Shown: positions 33,154-46,415, counted from the stretch's first letter. The stretch is 64,000 nt of DNA from Casuarius casuarius (GCA_003342895.1 PTFA01000085.1:1129175-1193174), one strand, 5' to 3'. Notes: generated by a model not told the origin, from the sequence alone. Numbers and translations are program-made.

Positions 33154-33960
33154 GTGCATCCCAGAGCCCAGAAATAATAATCAGCTCTGCTGTTGTTATT
33201 TGTGTACAAAGGCTATTAGAGTCATCTGACATTCCACAATCCAATTTAAAGTTGTTAAACCCCTTTCATGTACTTATTTGAGGTTGGAAAAACTAGAGGT
33301 TAGACAAGGGAAGGGAATGGTTTGATTTACTAATTCTTTTCCCTTTAATGATTTTTCTTTAAGCCAAATCTCACTTTGACAAATGCAAAAACTTAAGCTT
33401 TCAAACAACGCCTGGAGTAACCAATATCACTGTTGAAGGAATAATACCAATAAAACCCTAACATGCTTAGATAGCAAATTTAGAAATAATGACTAAAAAA
33501 AACCGAAGTACCTACCCTACAGGAACAGACCCCACCGAATCGAGGCTTTCAATGACATCAGCTGTGCAACCCTGAAAGCAGTGATCGTCCGTAGCAGACC
33601 AGTAGGGCGGGAAAGCAAAGGTGCCCGGACCCCAAACCACCATCCTGAGGTAGCAATGGTCTCGTAAGAGCTGCCTCTCCCTCGTCTCACGTGCACCATA
33701 GCGCTTGCAAGAGGCAAGACTGCTCTTCTCAGAACTAGGCAAGTGGAAAGGTCTAACTGCGGCAATATTACACAATTACCATCGACCCTTTCCACACAAA
33801 AATCCTTTAAAATACGGAATGACCCTCTTTGTTTCTGACTGATGCAAAACTGAAAACCAAGTTTAGAAAAAAATGAACAAATTGGTCCTCCACTAGTTCC
33901 TCTACTGCTCCGCTGCTTCCCCAGGCGACACGTGGATCGTGACAGGACCGAAGGTGGCTC

Positions 33961-33985
33961 CGTCCGTCCGTCCGTCCGTCCGTCC
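33961..33985 (+). repeat. (CGTC)n tetranucleotide microsatellite
   Basis: Six copies of CGTC in a row, preceded by a related CCGT, border the CpG island. Each unit carries a CpG, so the array itself is CpG-dense. Confidence 0.95.
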
Positions 33986-34331
33986 CTGCCCTCTCTCCCA
34001 CCAGCTAGCCCTGCCTTCCCGCCGGCACCGGCCGCCGAGGGGCCAGCGCGAGCGGGGAACGGGCACGCTGCATGTCACGCTGCCTCTCAGGGGAGCCGGC
34101 AATTACAAGCCAATTTGTATCACAAATTGCTGCAGCCCTGAATGCAGAATTCCCCGCCGGCTTCAAAATGCCACGGAAAGGACGAAGCGAGCGCAGGCGC
34201 TCGGAGGGCGGGGAGCGAGCGGGCCAGGCTGCAGCCCGCCGCCGTGCCGCCGTCTTGCCAGCGCCGCCGTGGGCCCCGTGCTGCGAGGGCAGCCGCGCAG
34301 CCCGCCGCCCCTCGCCTGGCCTGCCCCTCGC

Positions 34332-34375
34332 CGCGGCGGCAGCCGGCAGCAGGCAGGAGCAGCCGGCAGCAGGCC
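34332..34375 (+). repeat. GC-rich tandem duplication in the CpG island
   Basis: AGCCGGCAGCAGGC occurs twice with AGGAGC between the copies. It is a small expansion inside the CpG island. Confidence 0.7.
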
Positions 34376-35307
34376 CCACTCCCTCATCGATACGGCAACT
34401 CCTTCCCTTGCGTCAGGAGAGAAGTGAGGTGGCAGCTGCGATTCATGCTGATGATGTTAATCACGGGAACACATATAGAGGGAGAAAAAGATGCTGGTGC
34501 TCCCCTCCGAACTTGTGTAGTGGCAGATCGGTGGCAGGCTTTCAGCTCCCCCTCCGCTGTGACACCATCAGGATAATAACCTCGCTTTCTTTTAGAGCAG
34601 AACAGAGCCATTACGGACTAAGTGCAAAAGTTTTTCCTTTATGGCTGTGAAGAGATTTTCTAGTGTTCCCTAAGGTAAAGTCAATTAAGTGATAACTGCA
34701 TCTGTGCAAAGAGTATTCAAAATGCTAATATCCCCACCCAGATAAGTCTTCAACTTTGCCTGCCTATTTATCTCCAACTCTTAGAAATTATTGCCATGAA
34801 CGCTCCAGTGCCTTCACCCATTATCTCTGCAATCCTGCTTCTTCCTAACAGAAAGGCAAGAAGCACGAAGCGTAATAGCTCCCCTACTCTGACCTCAGCG
34901 TGGAGGAAAGGATGCAGGCAAGGAGGTCTCAGGGGATCTGCTGCGGCTTACCCACTGCTATGGTTTGCTGCCTTCAAAGGTCCTTCAGCTTGTCATCTAA
35001 CCTACACGGCCAAGAAAATCTGATATGTCATCAGAGGCTCACCTAGAAAAGCAGCACATTGTATCATGAGTTATCTAATACGATTTTGCACCTAAGGAAA
35101 ATAAAAGCATTCGTGTGTAGTGTTGTGCCAGTTGGCCATCAGAGTTTAAAGTTACAAAGTTTGTTGTTATCTTTACAACGTAGATAACACAATATTGTTC
35201 TCAGGCACAAGGCTCTAAAACGGCATTCTCATCTCAACATGTGATGTTTCACACACTGTGAAGTCTCCTGGCCACGTGTTAAATATGTTTCCATGGTTTT
35301 GGTCCGG

Positions 35308-35323
35308 AAAAAAAAAAAAAAAA
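35308..35323 (+). repeat. Poly-A tract
   Basis: Sixteen consecutive A residues on the plus strand. No SINE or processed pseudogene could be recognised immediately upstream. Confidence 0.95.
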
Positions 35324-35414
35324 GGCTGAAAACCTAGTACTGCAAACAAAGCAACTTTAAGATAGGCTTACTTACAGCCAACATCAATATGAATGTGTTA
35401 ATACTTTATCACCT

Positions 35415-35450
35415 TCTTTTATAAAAACCACCGTCTTTTATAAAAACCAC
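35415..35450. repeat. Tandem duplication of a 19-bp unit
   Basis: TCTTTTATAAAAACCAC is present twice, at 35415-35431 and 35434-35450, without a change. Perfect identity suggests a recent duplication. A further loose pair, ACTGGGTAGAA, lies at about 35552 and 35570. Confidence 0.9.
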
Positions 35451-36804
35451 ACAAATGGCCACCTAACAAAACTGAACAGAGAATATCGGCAGTCTTTTTT
35501 AAAGAAGTCTGAAAGCACAAATAAAGAGAAGATAATCCTATACCCTGCAGAACTGGGTAGAATATATGCACTGGGTAGAAGATAAGCTTCATGAGTATAA
35601 ATAAGAAATTACAGAATAAAATGATTATGAGTCAACTGTTGCTAAATGCATCAGACAGATTAAAAAAAAGAAAAAACAAACTTGCTTCATGTAGTTAACG
35701 CTAGACTCTAAAGGCTAAATGACACAAAAAGGTAGAAACAGGCAAGTACTGAATGCATTTGATTTGCGTTTCCTAAAATCAAGGACACTTGACAAAAGTT
35801 AAAAGAAAATAATAGAAATAGTACTTGCATTATTGTAACAATCTTTATCCAAAAATAATCAAAAGCATTTAGTGAGCTAAGCTTCACTCTGTCAGGACAA
35901 GAAAACAACTTTGTAACCAGAGGTGAATGAAGCCACACAATAATTTACTTAAAATGAGGAAGAGAAGCTCTCAACCGTTTCAACACAGTCTTTGCCCATT
36001 GCTCTTGTTGACCTTGCTTTTCATGCTCATGTTCTAAACACACCAGAAGACAGACAAGAACAAACACCAGACAACTTAAAATCGTTACTTTTTTAACAGG
36101 GTACTATTTTAAAAGGCTTATACCCAGTCAATTTCCATACTGTCCTTGATAAAGAACCAAACTGTTCAACGAGAGCTTCCACACTCCTACTCCCAGCAGA
36201 AAGCTTGTAGCAGAACCGTGGTTACCCAAAGCTATCGGGACGAGCGGGACCGGCGGTCAGCGGGGGAGCCAGCCCCAGGGCTCCCGGGAGCCATGCGAGC
36301 GGACCTAAAGGAAACAAACTTAACAGAGAGGGATTGTTGGCTCAGTTCAGGCCTGAAGTTTCTCTGTTCCTGAATGGAGCATTCATAAGGAAAACAAGCG
36401 TCTCTAACCAAGCACTCCAAGCGATTGTAAAAGCCATTTGACAAAGTGAAGAATTATTGCTCATTTTGGTACCTGACTCTCCAGAGAGAGGTGGCTGCTG
36501 TTCTTACTCGAGCAACTTAACAAGTAGTTGGACAGCTGGAACTGGTAGTGTCTCAATGGATAACGAGCACAGTTTCTTCCCGAACCCTTGTTTCTCCAAG
36601 TATCATTCAGAAAACATTGTCATAAAGAGTTCCAAAACAAATCAAAATAAAAACCGATATATGACAAGCCTTAACATCTGGGCAGAATCCATGCAGAAGA
36701 AATACATGTTTGAGGGGTGTGAGTGCTCTGCACAGAAAGTATAAGTTTTTATTTATATTATTGCAGCATAAGTTAATGCCAATTAAGTAGTAGAGTCACT
36801 TTGG

Positions 36805-36862
36805 ATTTAGCGCAGAACCTGGCCCAGGGCACTGGCACACAGAATAGAAATAAATACTAATC
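36805..36862 (+). mobile_element. MIR SINE 3' end fragment
   Basis: The order TTAGCGCAGAACCTGGC, GGCACTGGCACACAGAATAG and AAATAAATACTAAT follows the MIR tail (cttagcacagtgcctggcacacagtaggtgctcaataaatg). It is short and diverged. Confidence 0.6.
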
Positions 36863-38068
36863 ATGCTTGCTCACACTGAGAGGGTTAGATAACTACAGAC
36901 GTAGGAAATTAAAACCACAACAAGATGACCCCACGCTCATGATTTCCCTGTTGCACCAGATCACTCAATATGAATAATTGACAGTGTAAATTGAAATCCT
37001 CAGATAAAAATAACAGTTTTGCTGCTTTAGTTCTCTTCCCTCGCCCATGAATGGAGCTGGCTATCGCTGACAACGCCACGGTTTCAGAGTCTAAACACAC
37101 TCTCGCCTTTGACAATGCCGGGAACAGAAAGAGTCAGCTGAGCCAGATCCTCAAGGGGTGAAAATCAACATTGCCACACTGGCTTCAGCGGAAGCACATT
37201 GATCTACACCAGCTAAAGCTTTGGGCCCTAGTGGGCAATTAGGTTTCTATTATATGCTAATTTAAATAATGTACCACAGAACTTCTGCTGCACAATAAAG
37301 GCAGGCTACATTCCTCTGCGGAGAATGACAGGCATTCGCCGTGGCATGGGGAGAGTTATGCATACTGGTTTCAAAGAGCAGGATGAAGTTTCGGTATAAA
37401 CTACTGTTCGTAATAACATTTTTAAACCTGCAATTACTCATACTGTACTCCTTCAGGAAGCCTGTAATTATTTTGTAAGCCCTTACCAATGTCTAGCCTA
37501 TTTCATAATTGCTAACACTGCCTCCTTCAAAGGAATTAGCGATGAGGATAAAATCTGGTTTTTGTTAGGTTCCTACTGCACAAAGTGGCTGTGCTGTTCT
37601 GTCACAATCTGTATTCAGTGGAGGAGGAAAAAAAATCAAACTGATTTATGTCCAAATCTTGAGCCTTTGAGCAAGGCCTGGACAAAAAACGAATATAAAG
37701 AAACAAAACACTTCAGAGGCTTCTGAGATGACTGGGTTTGAATAGGAATTGTGGCTGCAGCCGACACACCAGGGCTCTTTTTCTCAACAGAAGTATATGG
37801 CATTGGGGACCATCTCCAACACCCTGTCACCCTCCCAGCGAAGCCTCCTGCTCCAACCAGAAGATAAAAAAGCAGAAAAGAAAAGTGCGTGTGTGTGGCC
37901 GGGTGGGTATGGGAACACGGGGTTCAGTCACAAAGACAGCAAAAACTGCTTTCGGGGTCTTGGTTGCTTTAGCGGTCAAGGCGGCTCAGGGGGAGAGATG
38001 CAATCAGTGCATAACAAACGAACAGCAGGTGTGAAAGACAATGCTTTGCTCTCTTCTGTAGCAATCTC

Positions 38069-38275
38069 TTACATAAGAAAAATACTTTTCTCATCTTCCT
38101 TCCCACTGTCATTGTCATTCTTCTCAGTCATCAACGACCAAGTTATTAGCATGCCAAGATCCCTGCTCAAGTTTTCCGGACTTCTGATGTAGTTGGGGAA
38201 GGCAGTGTCCCACACTCGCAGGTTGTCCGAGCTCGAGTCGAGCAGCAGGATTCGATAGGGGCTCAGTTTTGAAAG
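38069..38275 (-). other. Candidate exon 2 of a small unrecognised reading frame
   Basis: On the RORA strand a splice acceptor (GTGTGCTTTTAG) is followed by 68 open codons and a TAA stop. The frame contains a WD40-like stretch, DSSSDNLRVWDT, and ends in an acidic and basic tail, TEKNDNDSGKEDEKSIFLM. The DNA encoding the WD-like part is richer in CpG than its surroundings. It joins in frame to the candidate exon at 39906-39944 through a donor CAG|GTGAGA. I do not recognise the protein, and one WD-like blade does not make a propeller. An open frame of this length is common by chance, and the same DNA is open in a second frame, so this may be coincidence or an old exon remnant. Confidence 0.15.
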
Positions 38276-39345
38276 CTAAAAGCACACCTCAACACGGCAC
38301 TTCCGACACCGAGCACCGCTTCGGAGAGCGCACTCAGCAAAACAGGGGCTTCTCCCCATAGCACAACTCTTCCACATGAAAGTCAGAGCAGAAATCTCCT
38401 GGGAGGTAATACTCCAAAACCAAAGACTAAAAAACACGCATGCAATTCCAACATCTTGTTTTCCACAGAACTAATCACAGTAAAAAGGCACAGTAATATG
38501 GGCTCACTTAGGTTAACATGGCATAAGGTAAGATGTGTTATTAAGCTGCAACACTTAAATTACGTAATACTGAGCCTTGTAATAGTGCTCTTTCCTGCTT
38601 ACATTTATACCTCTTCAGAAATGGTTTAATTTCAACTGGAAAAGGCTTATATGGAGTTAAACATTTTTCATGATAGCAGCCACACAAGAAAAACTTGCCA
38701 TGCAGGCAACCTCTATACTGGCAGCACGAGGAGAGCTCTAGGCTTCCAAAGACTTCCCGGAGCACCCAGCTGCTCCGCTTTCCCTTCACCATGCCGTGGG
38801 AAGGCTCTACAGACGTGGTAAGAGTTCAAAGTATACAATCAGCACTCAAAAGAACGAAGAAACCAGAACCGAACTCGGTTAAGATTTTGTTTGCATTCAC
38901 AGAAGGGACAGGAGAGAGGGCCCTACTCTTCCACACCGGCCCCACAAGCATTCGAAGCCAGCAAAAACTTCCCCGTCACTGAAGGGCGCTGTGCTGCCCT
39001 TCCTCCCCTGCTCCCTGTGCCTACGCGGCCGCACGCCGCCAGCCAAAGGAGGGAAGCGGCTCCGGCTGAAACCATGCTCCTCGGTGGATTAACTTTAACC
39101 TGAATCGAGTTTCCTCATTTAATTCCTCACATGACTGCAGAGATGCTGCTTATGCTTGCACAAGGGAGGGGTGCTTTTTTGGCAGTGCCAGTTTATGGAA
39201 AGTTAAAACAGTCATAGAACTAAACTGCTATTCTGATAAATCAAAACCTGGAGAAATGGGGTAGCAGAGAGGAGGAGAAGGAACACAGGTTGGTTTTCCA
39301 AGAAACAAAATAGTCCATGAATAAGACGTTAGTTTCTATGTCCAG

Positions 39346-39452
39346 TGTTGCCGTGAAACTTTGGGCAAGTCACTTGATGTGTCAATTCCTCTGCTATAAA
39401 ACGAGGACAACACTTTCTTACATCACTGAAGTGTTGTAAGTTGAAAATTAAT
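39346..39452 (+). mobile_element. MIR SINE fragment
   Basis: This is the best preserved MIR here: GTGAAACTTTGGGCAAGTCA, then CTTGATGTGTCAATTCCTCT, GCTATAAAACGAGGACAA and GTGTTGTAAGTTGAAAATTA. These follow the consensus order (gaccttgggcaagtcacttaacc, ctcagtttcctc, atctgtaaaatgggga, gttgtgaggattaaatg). Confidence 0.85.
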
Positions 39453-39905
39453 GACTGCGGTACCTGGATACTCCGGTGCTGAAGGCCAAGCCAGTACGCA
39501 GCTAGGAGAGAGGCATGATTAGTGACAGGGAGAGGCTAAGCAATCAACATATTATTTCTGGTGGACTATTTCCTTAGAGGATAAATGAGAGTAACTGCTA
39601 CTTACTTGATTGCAAGGAATTGAAAGAGCTCTCTGCAGCACCCTTGTGGGTGGACAACTGCACAATTAAATAGCTATGACCTGATTTTAGTCAGAAACTT
39701 TATGTCACAAGGAATTTACAGGGAGGTGTCTTCTGCATATGCAAAAATATTGCAGTGTGGAAGGATATTCAACCAATGCATTAACTGAGCTCTACCAAAT
39801 GCAGGGACAAACTGTATCCCATTCCCCTTCCTCATATTCCCAGCCTCAACATTTCTGACCTTAAGAGACACGCAGTGCACAGATGCACGATACAAAGCAT
39901 CTCAC

Positions 39906-39944
39906 CTGTCTGCCAAATCGGATTGGAGGAAGGTCTACGACCAT
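39906..39944 (-). other. Candidate exon 1 of a small unrecognised reading frame
   Basis: An ATG at 39942-39944 (minus strand) with a good start context, A at -3 and G at +4, opens MVVDLPPIRFGRQ and meets a strong donor CAG|GTGAGA. The same frame is open further upstream to a stop near 40017, for 41 codons in all. Spliced to 38069-38275 it would give an 81-residue protein. There is no family match. It is listed only because both splice signals and frame agree. Confidence 0.13.
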
Positions 39945-40307
39945 ACTGCTTCCAGTATCAGCGTGACGGCGTCCGTTTAAGAGAAAGTTTAGACACACAG
40001 AAACATAAGCTTGGCAGATAACATTTTACTCAGACCTTACCTTCTGCATGACGTAAGTGATGGACTTTCACCAGGCAGGTTCTGGGTGAAGCCAACAAGT
40101 ACCAGTGATGCTAGGAGGCAACTCTTTCTAAAGCACCACTATTATGTGCATAAAGCCATCAAGTGATGGAAAACCCACCCCAACCCTAAAAGTTGTTTCA
40201 GTGGCTTGTTTTCCTCACAGTTAAAAGCTGTCCTTTGCTTCTAGGCGGCACTAACCTAGCTTCTACCAGAGGAAGAGGAGAAACACTTCTTCCTCTCCCT
40301 CTAATAC

Positions 40308-40366
40308 AGGATTTAGAAGACCTGACTTCAAGCCCCTGTGCTGCCACAAGCACCCTGTGTGTGAGC
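40308..40366 (+). mobile_element. Possible MIR SINE 5' fragment
   Basis: GGATTTAGAAGACCTGACTT, then CAAGCCCCTGTGCTGCCAC and CCTGTGTGTGA resemble the MIR 5' half (gagtcagacctgggttcaaatcccggctctgccac, then agctgtgtgac). The core and 3' half are not evident. Confidence 0.4.
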
Positions 40367-41167
40367 CGCCTATTGCAGACTTGCGTGTGCGTCTAACTTC
40401 TGTTAAGACGTGTAGGCCTCGCTGAAAACAGCAGGAGTCAACTGACTAACTAGCTCTGCGGCGCTCGGCCCCTGCCTCTCCGTAAGGCGCTTGGTACCCG
40501 CCGAGTGCTGGCAGGGGACGTGGGGCTCCTGCCAGGGAGAGTCCCTGAAACACTGCACAGTGCTGGGATGCACCAATAGGAATAGAAGCCATATAAATAC
40601 TTTAACAGGTAAATAGGACTTCAAGTCTTACTGAGCTTATTATGTCCCTAGAGCTATTTATGTCCTTGCTAGATCAGAGAGCATACATTAATAAAACAAA
40701 CACGGAAAAAACACGGAAAAAAGAAACAAGCAAAATAAGAATCCACTGAAGAAAGCTTTGAAGTTCGAATATCAACCTCATGATTTTAGCTCCTGACTTA
40801 TGGTTTTGAAACCTCAGGCTGACCACTCTAAAACTCCCTGCAAAGAGGTCACGCTGAAAGCACCCTTCCTCGCCTCCGAGGCAGGGGATCACTCCTAAAT
40901 AATCATTCCTTAAGACGCTGTGTCAATAGGCTAAAAAAATGTCCGTGGAAAGCTGAAAACCTGCCCTGGCTGGCCTGGCACGAGGACCACTGAAATACAC
41001 GGCAGGCAGCAACCTCGGCAGGCAGCCTGGCAGCTTGCAACCCGCTCCCGGGAAGCGTGAGCACTGCCAGCTCCACGGGCCGCGAGCTCAGCACCCTGCA
41101 AACTGCACGCAGGCCTCGAGCCCTCAGTGCTGCATCTGCTTCTCTTCAACTTCTGATTTTCTGAAGT

Positions 41168-41312
41168 CTTGTGGTTAGGCATTGAAACATGAATCTGTTG
41201 ATTCCTGGCTATGACACAGGCTTCTTGTGTGGCCCAAGCCAAGTCTCTTCTGCTGTGCTTCAGTTCCCTACTCGTGAAACAGGTCAAACGCATCCCCCTC
41301 AGTGATGTTTTG
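41168..41312 (+). mobile_element. MIR SINE fragment
   Basis: The order CTTGTGGTTAGGCATTGAAA, CCTGGCTATGACACAGG, TTGTGTGGCCCAAGCCAAGT, CTTCAGTTCCCTACTCGTGA follows nearly the whole MIR consensus (5' part, box before the core, caagtcacttc, cctcagtttcctcatctgt). The long minus-strand frame at 40931-41530 runs across it and is therefore not a gene. Confidence 0.75.
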
Positions 41313-44300
41313 TGCATAAATTTGCTTGTGGAAGCCGGTTTTTCAAAGAGTTCCCTAACGTTATAGACAATCCTATAGATAGAGATAGTCAGAGGGCTCT
41401 GTCTGGCAGCCCTGGCAAAGGAAAGGGTGCATTCCTGAAGCAATGACAAGATCTGCACACAATTCAAGAAAACCAAATTTAATGAATTCCAATAAGATAT
41501 TTTCAAAGAACATGTATTTCTTGGTAACATGGCGTCATAACAATTTCATACAACGTCGTGTATTTCCTATATTTTAGCTTTATTTTGAATGAAATGCCAC
41601 CATCAGAAGTTTTCAGCACAATTTATATATATTTTGTGTTGATGAAATTTGACCAAATTGGAAAAATTCTGAAACACTTAGTAAGTTTGGAACAAGGAGT
41701 TTGGTGTTGGACACACTAAATGTTTTCTGCAAATACGCATTCAGAACTTGCTGGAGATCGCAAACACAGTTCTGCAAACCCCCTGTCCATTATCACGGGT
41801 TCGAAAAGCAAGCTCACTGGGGCAAACGACAGATTTCTCTGTGTTTTAGAGAGCCCAGCACCTAGCTTGCACTTAGAACGTAGAATGAAAGCTCACAAAA
41901 CTTCATTTTCTGATTTTCATACACCAGTACAATTTTCAAGCACAAAACTCAAGTACAAACAAAATGTTAGTGTTCACACTGCACTGACCAGGAATAGACT
42001 GGAAACAGGACTGAAAATTACTAATCATTCTCCTACCTACACTGACAAAAGAGGCTCAAATGAGAAAAAAAAATCGTGAATCTCCGATGCTTTTTTCACT
42101 TCCCAGAATCACAGAACCTCACTGTCACATGATTTACTTAACCTAAAAGTATCAAAACTGCTCAAGCTCAACTCATTTTCCAACTAATATCAATTCCAAT
42201 AGTCAATCTTAAAAGATATAAACAAGAGGAAGCTTTTAACAAGTCTACAATTATGGTTTTCAGGAGCCACTGAAAAGTGGCTGTACAGTTTCTGAGCTAA
42301 GATATACTTTTGCACAACAGATGAAGTTGGCACAAAAAATCTATAGCAAGTTATTGCCTAGAACACGTACCAAGTATTTCGAGCTCCCTTCACAACATAG
42401 CAGCTTAGTGATTACAGGAACTAAACATTCATTTCTGCCTTTGATTTTAAGGACGTAATCCAGTCCTGGAAAATGGATTCCTCATTGCTGCACAGCAGCA
42501 GTGAATCTCCTTGCTTCATTTCAGATACAAGAACATTAACTTCTCACCTCAATGAAAACACATGAGCAGCAACAGCAACTGAGGACAGTCCTCAGAACAC
42601 GTATGTAACCAACCACCACTCTGAATTTCTCAGTCAAAGCTCACATGAACTCCATCTTTGTTTGGTCTGTGTTTGTTCACAGGTGTCATAATTAATCCAT
42701 CAAAAGCTCTGTTGCAACTTTAGTGACATTTGAAATCAGCACGCACAAATATTGTTATTAAGTTTATTTAAAAAAATAAGATTGCCTATGATTTCATGAC
42801 CAACTAATCAACACCATTACTTTCCTAAAACACATATTCAACTCCACGCTCTGCCTAACGCTATGTAAAGGAGGAGGGCCTGCCTGATCCTTCCTGCTTC
42901 CCTCCCAGAACAGGCAGTAAGCAGTTAAAACACGCCTGGCTTTCCCATCCTTTTTCATACAGTCCTAAGCACATTTTAGGATGGGGATAAAGTGTTCCTT
43001 GCCTTAAGGAACCGGACAAACGCTGCTTCTGCACTAGGCCATACCCTTTTGGAACACAGTCTACGAGAGGCTCAACCTAGTGCTTTGCTCGCGATGGTTT
43101 TCAAAACACGACTGTCAGAGCCTGAAAGCGTCACTGCCTGATGCAGCTCGGGCCGCAGACAGCTCGGAAAGGCAACGACACCGAACTTGCAAACCACTCA
43201 GCTATTTTGTGCTCGTCTCTGTGAGCTTAACAGTCGGGAATTTTTTGACCAATATACTTTCACATTGTAAGTGAAGGCAGCAGTGAAGAGCCAAATAACT
43301 ATTCCAGGCAGAAACTATAGTCATAATGTGGAAAAACAGGGCAGACTATGTGCATAACTATGTGCGCAACTGCCTGAGTGAGAGGAACTGGAAAACAAGC
43401 ATCACCAAACTGGGCTGTAATTTTCATCTTTGGCCCCAAAATGTAAAGTCTTCCCAAACCTGAAGAGAGCAGTTTAAGGGAGCCTGCGCAAAGAGAGGCC
43501 TTTGCGCAAAAGGGGCCTCCTGGCCCCTTATCTGATGCCAGTGATCCTCTGAAACAAGGTGTTACCCAGGAAGAGCAGTGGGAGGGTACAGGGCTTGCCA
43601 CTCCTAGGTGGTACCTCTTAAATACATTCCCACGGTTTTTCACACTCATGTTGCCAGAGAGGAAAAATAAACCAACCAAGGCCGGTAGCAGTTCTCTGAG
43701 AAAGCTGGGAACAAGGAGTTGTGGCTCTGACCACCAGGTGCAGCAGGGAAACAACCCTCCCCTTCCACCACTTGGTCTCCCCAGAGTCCCGGTACTGTTG
43801 TGTCCCAGCAACAGGAGGACGCCAGGCTGGAAGGGGGAAGGCTGATGGCAGCTTGCCCCAAGAGGTAGGAATGATCAAGGGACAAGTGATGACTCACACT
43901 ATATGATTTATTGCTGGGCAGTGTTCCCAAATGTGTTAATAAGGTTGCAGCCTAAACGAATGCACAACCCTTAGGTCTTGTCTTTGTTCCAGCACGGCCA
44001 GGACAATCAAGTATTATTTTAGAGCAAAACGACGATGAGATTCTATACAGTGTTCTTACTTCAGTTAATATTTGTGTGTCGCTGTTCTACTTCACAGCAT
44101 TGCCACCACCTAGTACGTAAAAACATATTTTAAAAAAACACAACGCAGGAAAGAAGCAAGCATCTGTAAGGACACAGATACTCGTAAGACTTAAAAACAG
44201 AAAAATGTCTGAGCTGTTCGATTTTGTCTTTTACTTCACCTTCTGTAATTTCAGATGTAAAAAACAACTAGAAGAAATACTTCGTCATCACCACATTCAA

Positions 44301-46415
44301 CTGCAGCACGATTCCAGATTCCAGTCCAAAAGCATTTAACCCTCTGCCGGGTAGCAAATGAGTTTAATAGCACATGGCAAACAAAGCTCTTCTTGGAGGT
44401 CTTTGGAAAAGCAGAAACTGAGGGAAGGGGAAGGAGGCCAAAGAGGGGTTTGAATCAAAACACTCACTTGATTAGCTCTGAGGCTCCAGGGAGCTAGCGA
44501 TCAACTACAGAAATGGTGACAGGTTTCTCTTAGCAGCCTGTTCAAGTTTCATATTCCAGTTAGTGACAGAGAAACATATTTTTTTATAGTGCGATCACTG
44601 TGCAGGCAGATGTTCCTTGTAACTTTAAATAATATTAAAAGAAAAGCTATATTCAAGCACTGACTTTTGATACAGCTTTGAACCACGAGAGACAATATAG
44701 CAAGCTGGGAACTGACTGGCGATGGCATAAGCACTTCCTAGGGCAACTCTGTGAGGGAGAAAAACGAGGAAGCCGTGAGAAGGCCAAGGAAGTACGACTG
44801 AAAGACTCAGCCGGCAGAATAAGCTTCCCCTGTGATCATGCACGCGTTGAACCCACACAGCTTCCAAGTCAAGTCTGGAGATGTCTTTGTATCATAAACT
44901 AGATAAGCCATGGGTTAGACGCAGGAATACACAACACTTCCAAGGGGAACTGAGAACCAGCTACATCCACCTGATCCCAAAAGCCAGAACTGGGTTGGGG
45001 AGCGGGAAAAGAGATGGACACGCTCCATAAAAAGTGTTTAATATGGAAAGGAAAGCATTTTCCAATATAAATTATACTTCCCACAGATAAATGGAAAATA
45101 CATGTTATCATCAGTCAGTAGTTTGTCAAGAAACTGCAACACAATTCATAGAAATTGGAAATAACATGTACCAAAACTGTTCATGAAATTCAGGATAGAT
45201 CTATTTATCTAATAGATTTTTTAATTAGCATTCAGTAGATTTTAGTGAAGTATTTAAGCTTTTAAAAATTATCTATGTATCATTTTAATTTCAAACTAGA
45301 AGAGGATTCTCTTATAACCCAGTGGCAACCCACAGAAGCTCCCACATGTGCACTTCCATTCACTTTTAAAGGAAGAGTTCAGCACTGAATCTACACGTGG
45401 TCCATCTCATCCACGCTTCGAGCAGAAAATTCTGCCATCTTATGCCCTGCAAGAAATACAGATCTTACTGGAGATTATGTTACTTTGCATAGTTTCTCGG
45501 GGCTACATCGGCCCTGGACACTACGAGTACAAACTGTGCAGGCAGATGCGAGCGTGCTCAGAGTCTGACCTTCTAAGCAGCGTTCATTGGCTACCTGGGT
45601 TAACAAACACATCAACATCAGGTTCTCCTCTGTAAAGATCAAGTCAGCAGTTTTGACAACCACTTCAGGGAGGGATAAAAGGGAAGGATGGACAGATAGT
45701 TTGTTCACCATTGTCACTATAGCAGAGCTGAGGAACCTTAGGTTGGATGAGGATCTCTCACACATATATAATCATATGCAAATGATACATACATATGATA
45801 ATATGTATAAATTCAGATTAGAAAGATAGTTCCTGCTCCAAGAATCTTTAATGGAAATACAAAATTGTATATTCTTTTTTGTTTTCCTTGTTCCCTACCA
45901 TTTATAAGTCATCCAGTTCTAAAACTTGTTGACAAGCTCACTTCACTGTAATTCTGGTTCCAGAAACACCAGAAGGAGATTTAGACAATGACTGTTGTAC
46001 TTTGAAAAGCACCTTGTTTAAGAGTGAGTTCTTACAGGCTTCTTGCTTCATGCTAGTTCATTTTAATAAACTCAAATTTACTAAGCAACCCATGAGCAAG
46101 GCAGAGGCTTGACTGACCCCTTCCTGAAATCTGTCCCGTGGTTGACTTGTTAGAAATCACAATTGTAACCAGAACAGTTTGTATACGTTTAGGCAGCTCA
46201 TCATAAAAAAATTGGACATTTTAGACACTGCAGCAACCTGGCATGATATTTCCACACCTCTTTCCTCCAGCATTCAGAATCTGAGAGCAGCAGTTTCTCA
46301 CCAAGTAAAAGGACATGCAGGCACAAATTAAGTTTTCTGAGTGTGCCAATGAAAGTGTCCGATGATGTCCCCGGCACAGACCGTCAAAAGGCTGTAATAA
46401 AGTCAGAAAAGTTTC

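Larger units (their letters stand above)
33930..34400. promoter_or_regulatory. Intronic CpG island with flanking simple repeat
   Basis: About 470 bp are very GC- and CpG-rich and begin at a (GTCC)n array. Long frames exist on both strands, which marks composition rather than coding. It could be an alternative promoter inside the long RORA intron. I found no known RORA first-exon sequence and no family match in it. Values were judged by eye. Confidence 0.6.

Noticed and set aside
33939..34650. Overlapping frames of 124-192 codons on both strands
   Set aside because: They coincide with a CpG island, where stop codons are rare in all frames.
40931..41530. 199-codon frame on the minus strand
   Set aside because: It runs across a MIR SINE fragment on the opposite strand and has no family similarity.
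42100..42120. CAGAATCACAGAAC resembling a CR1 3' terminal repeat
   Set aside because: No CR1 body follows on either side; a short match by chance.
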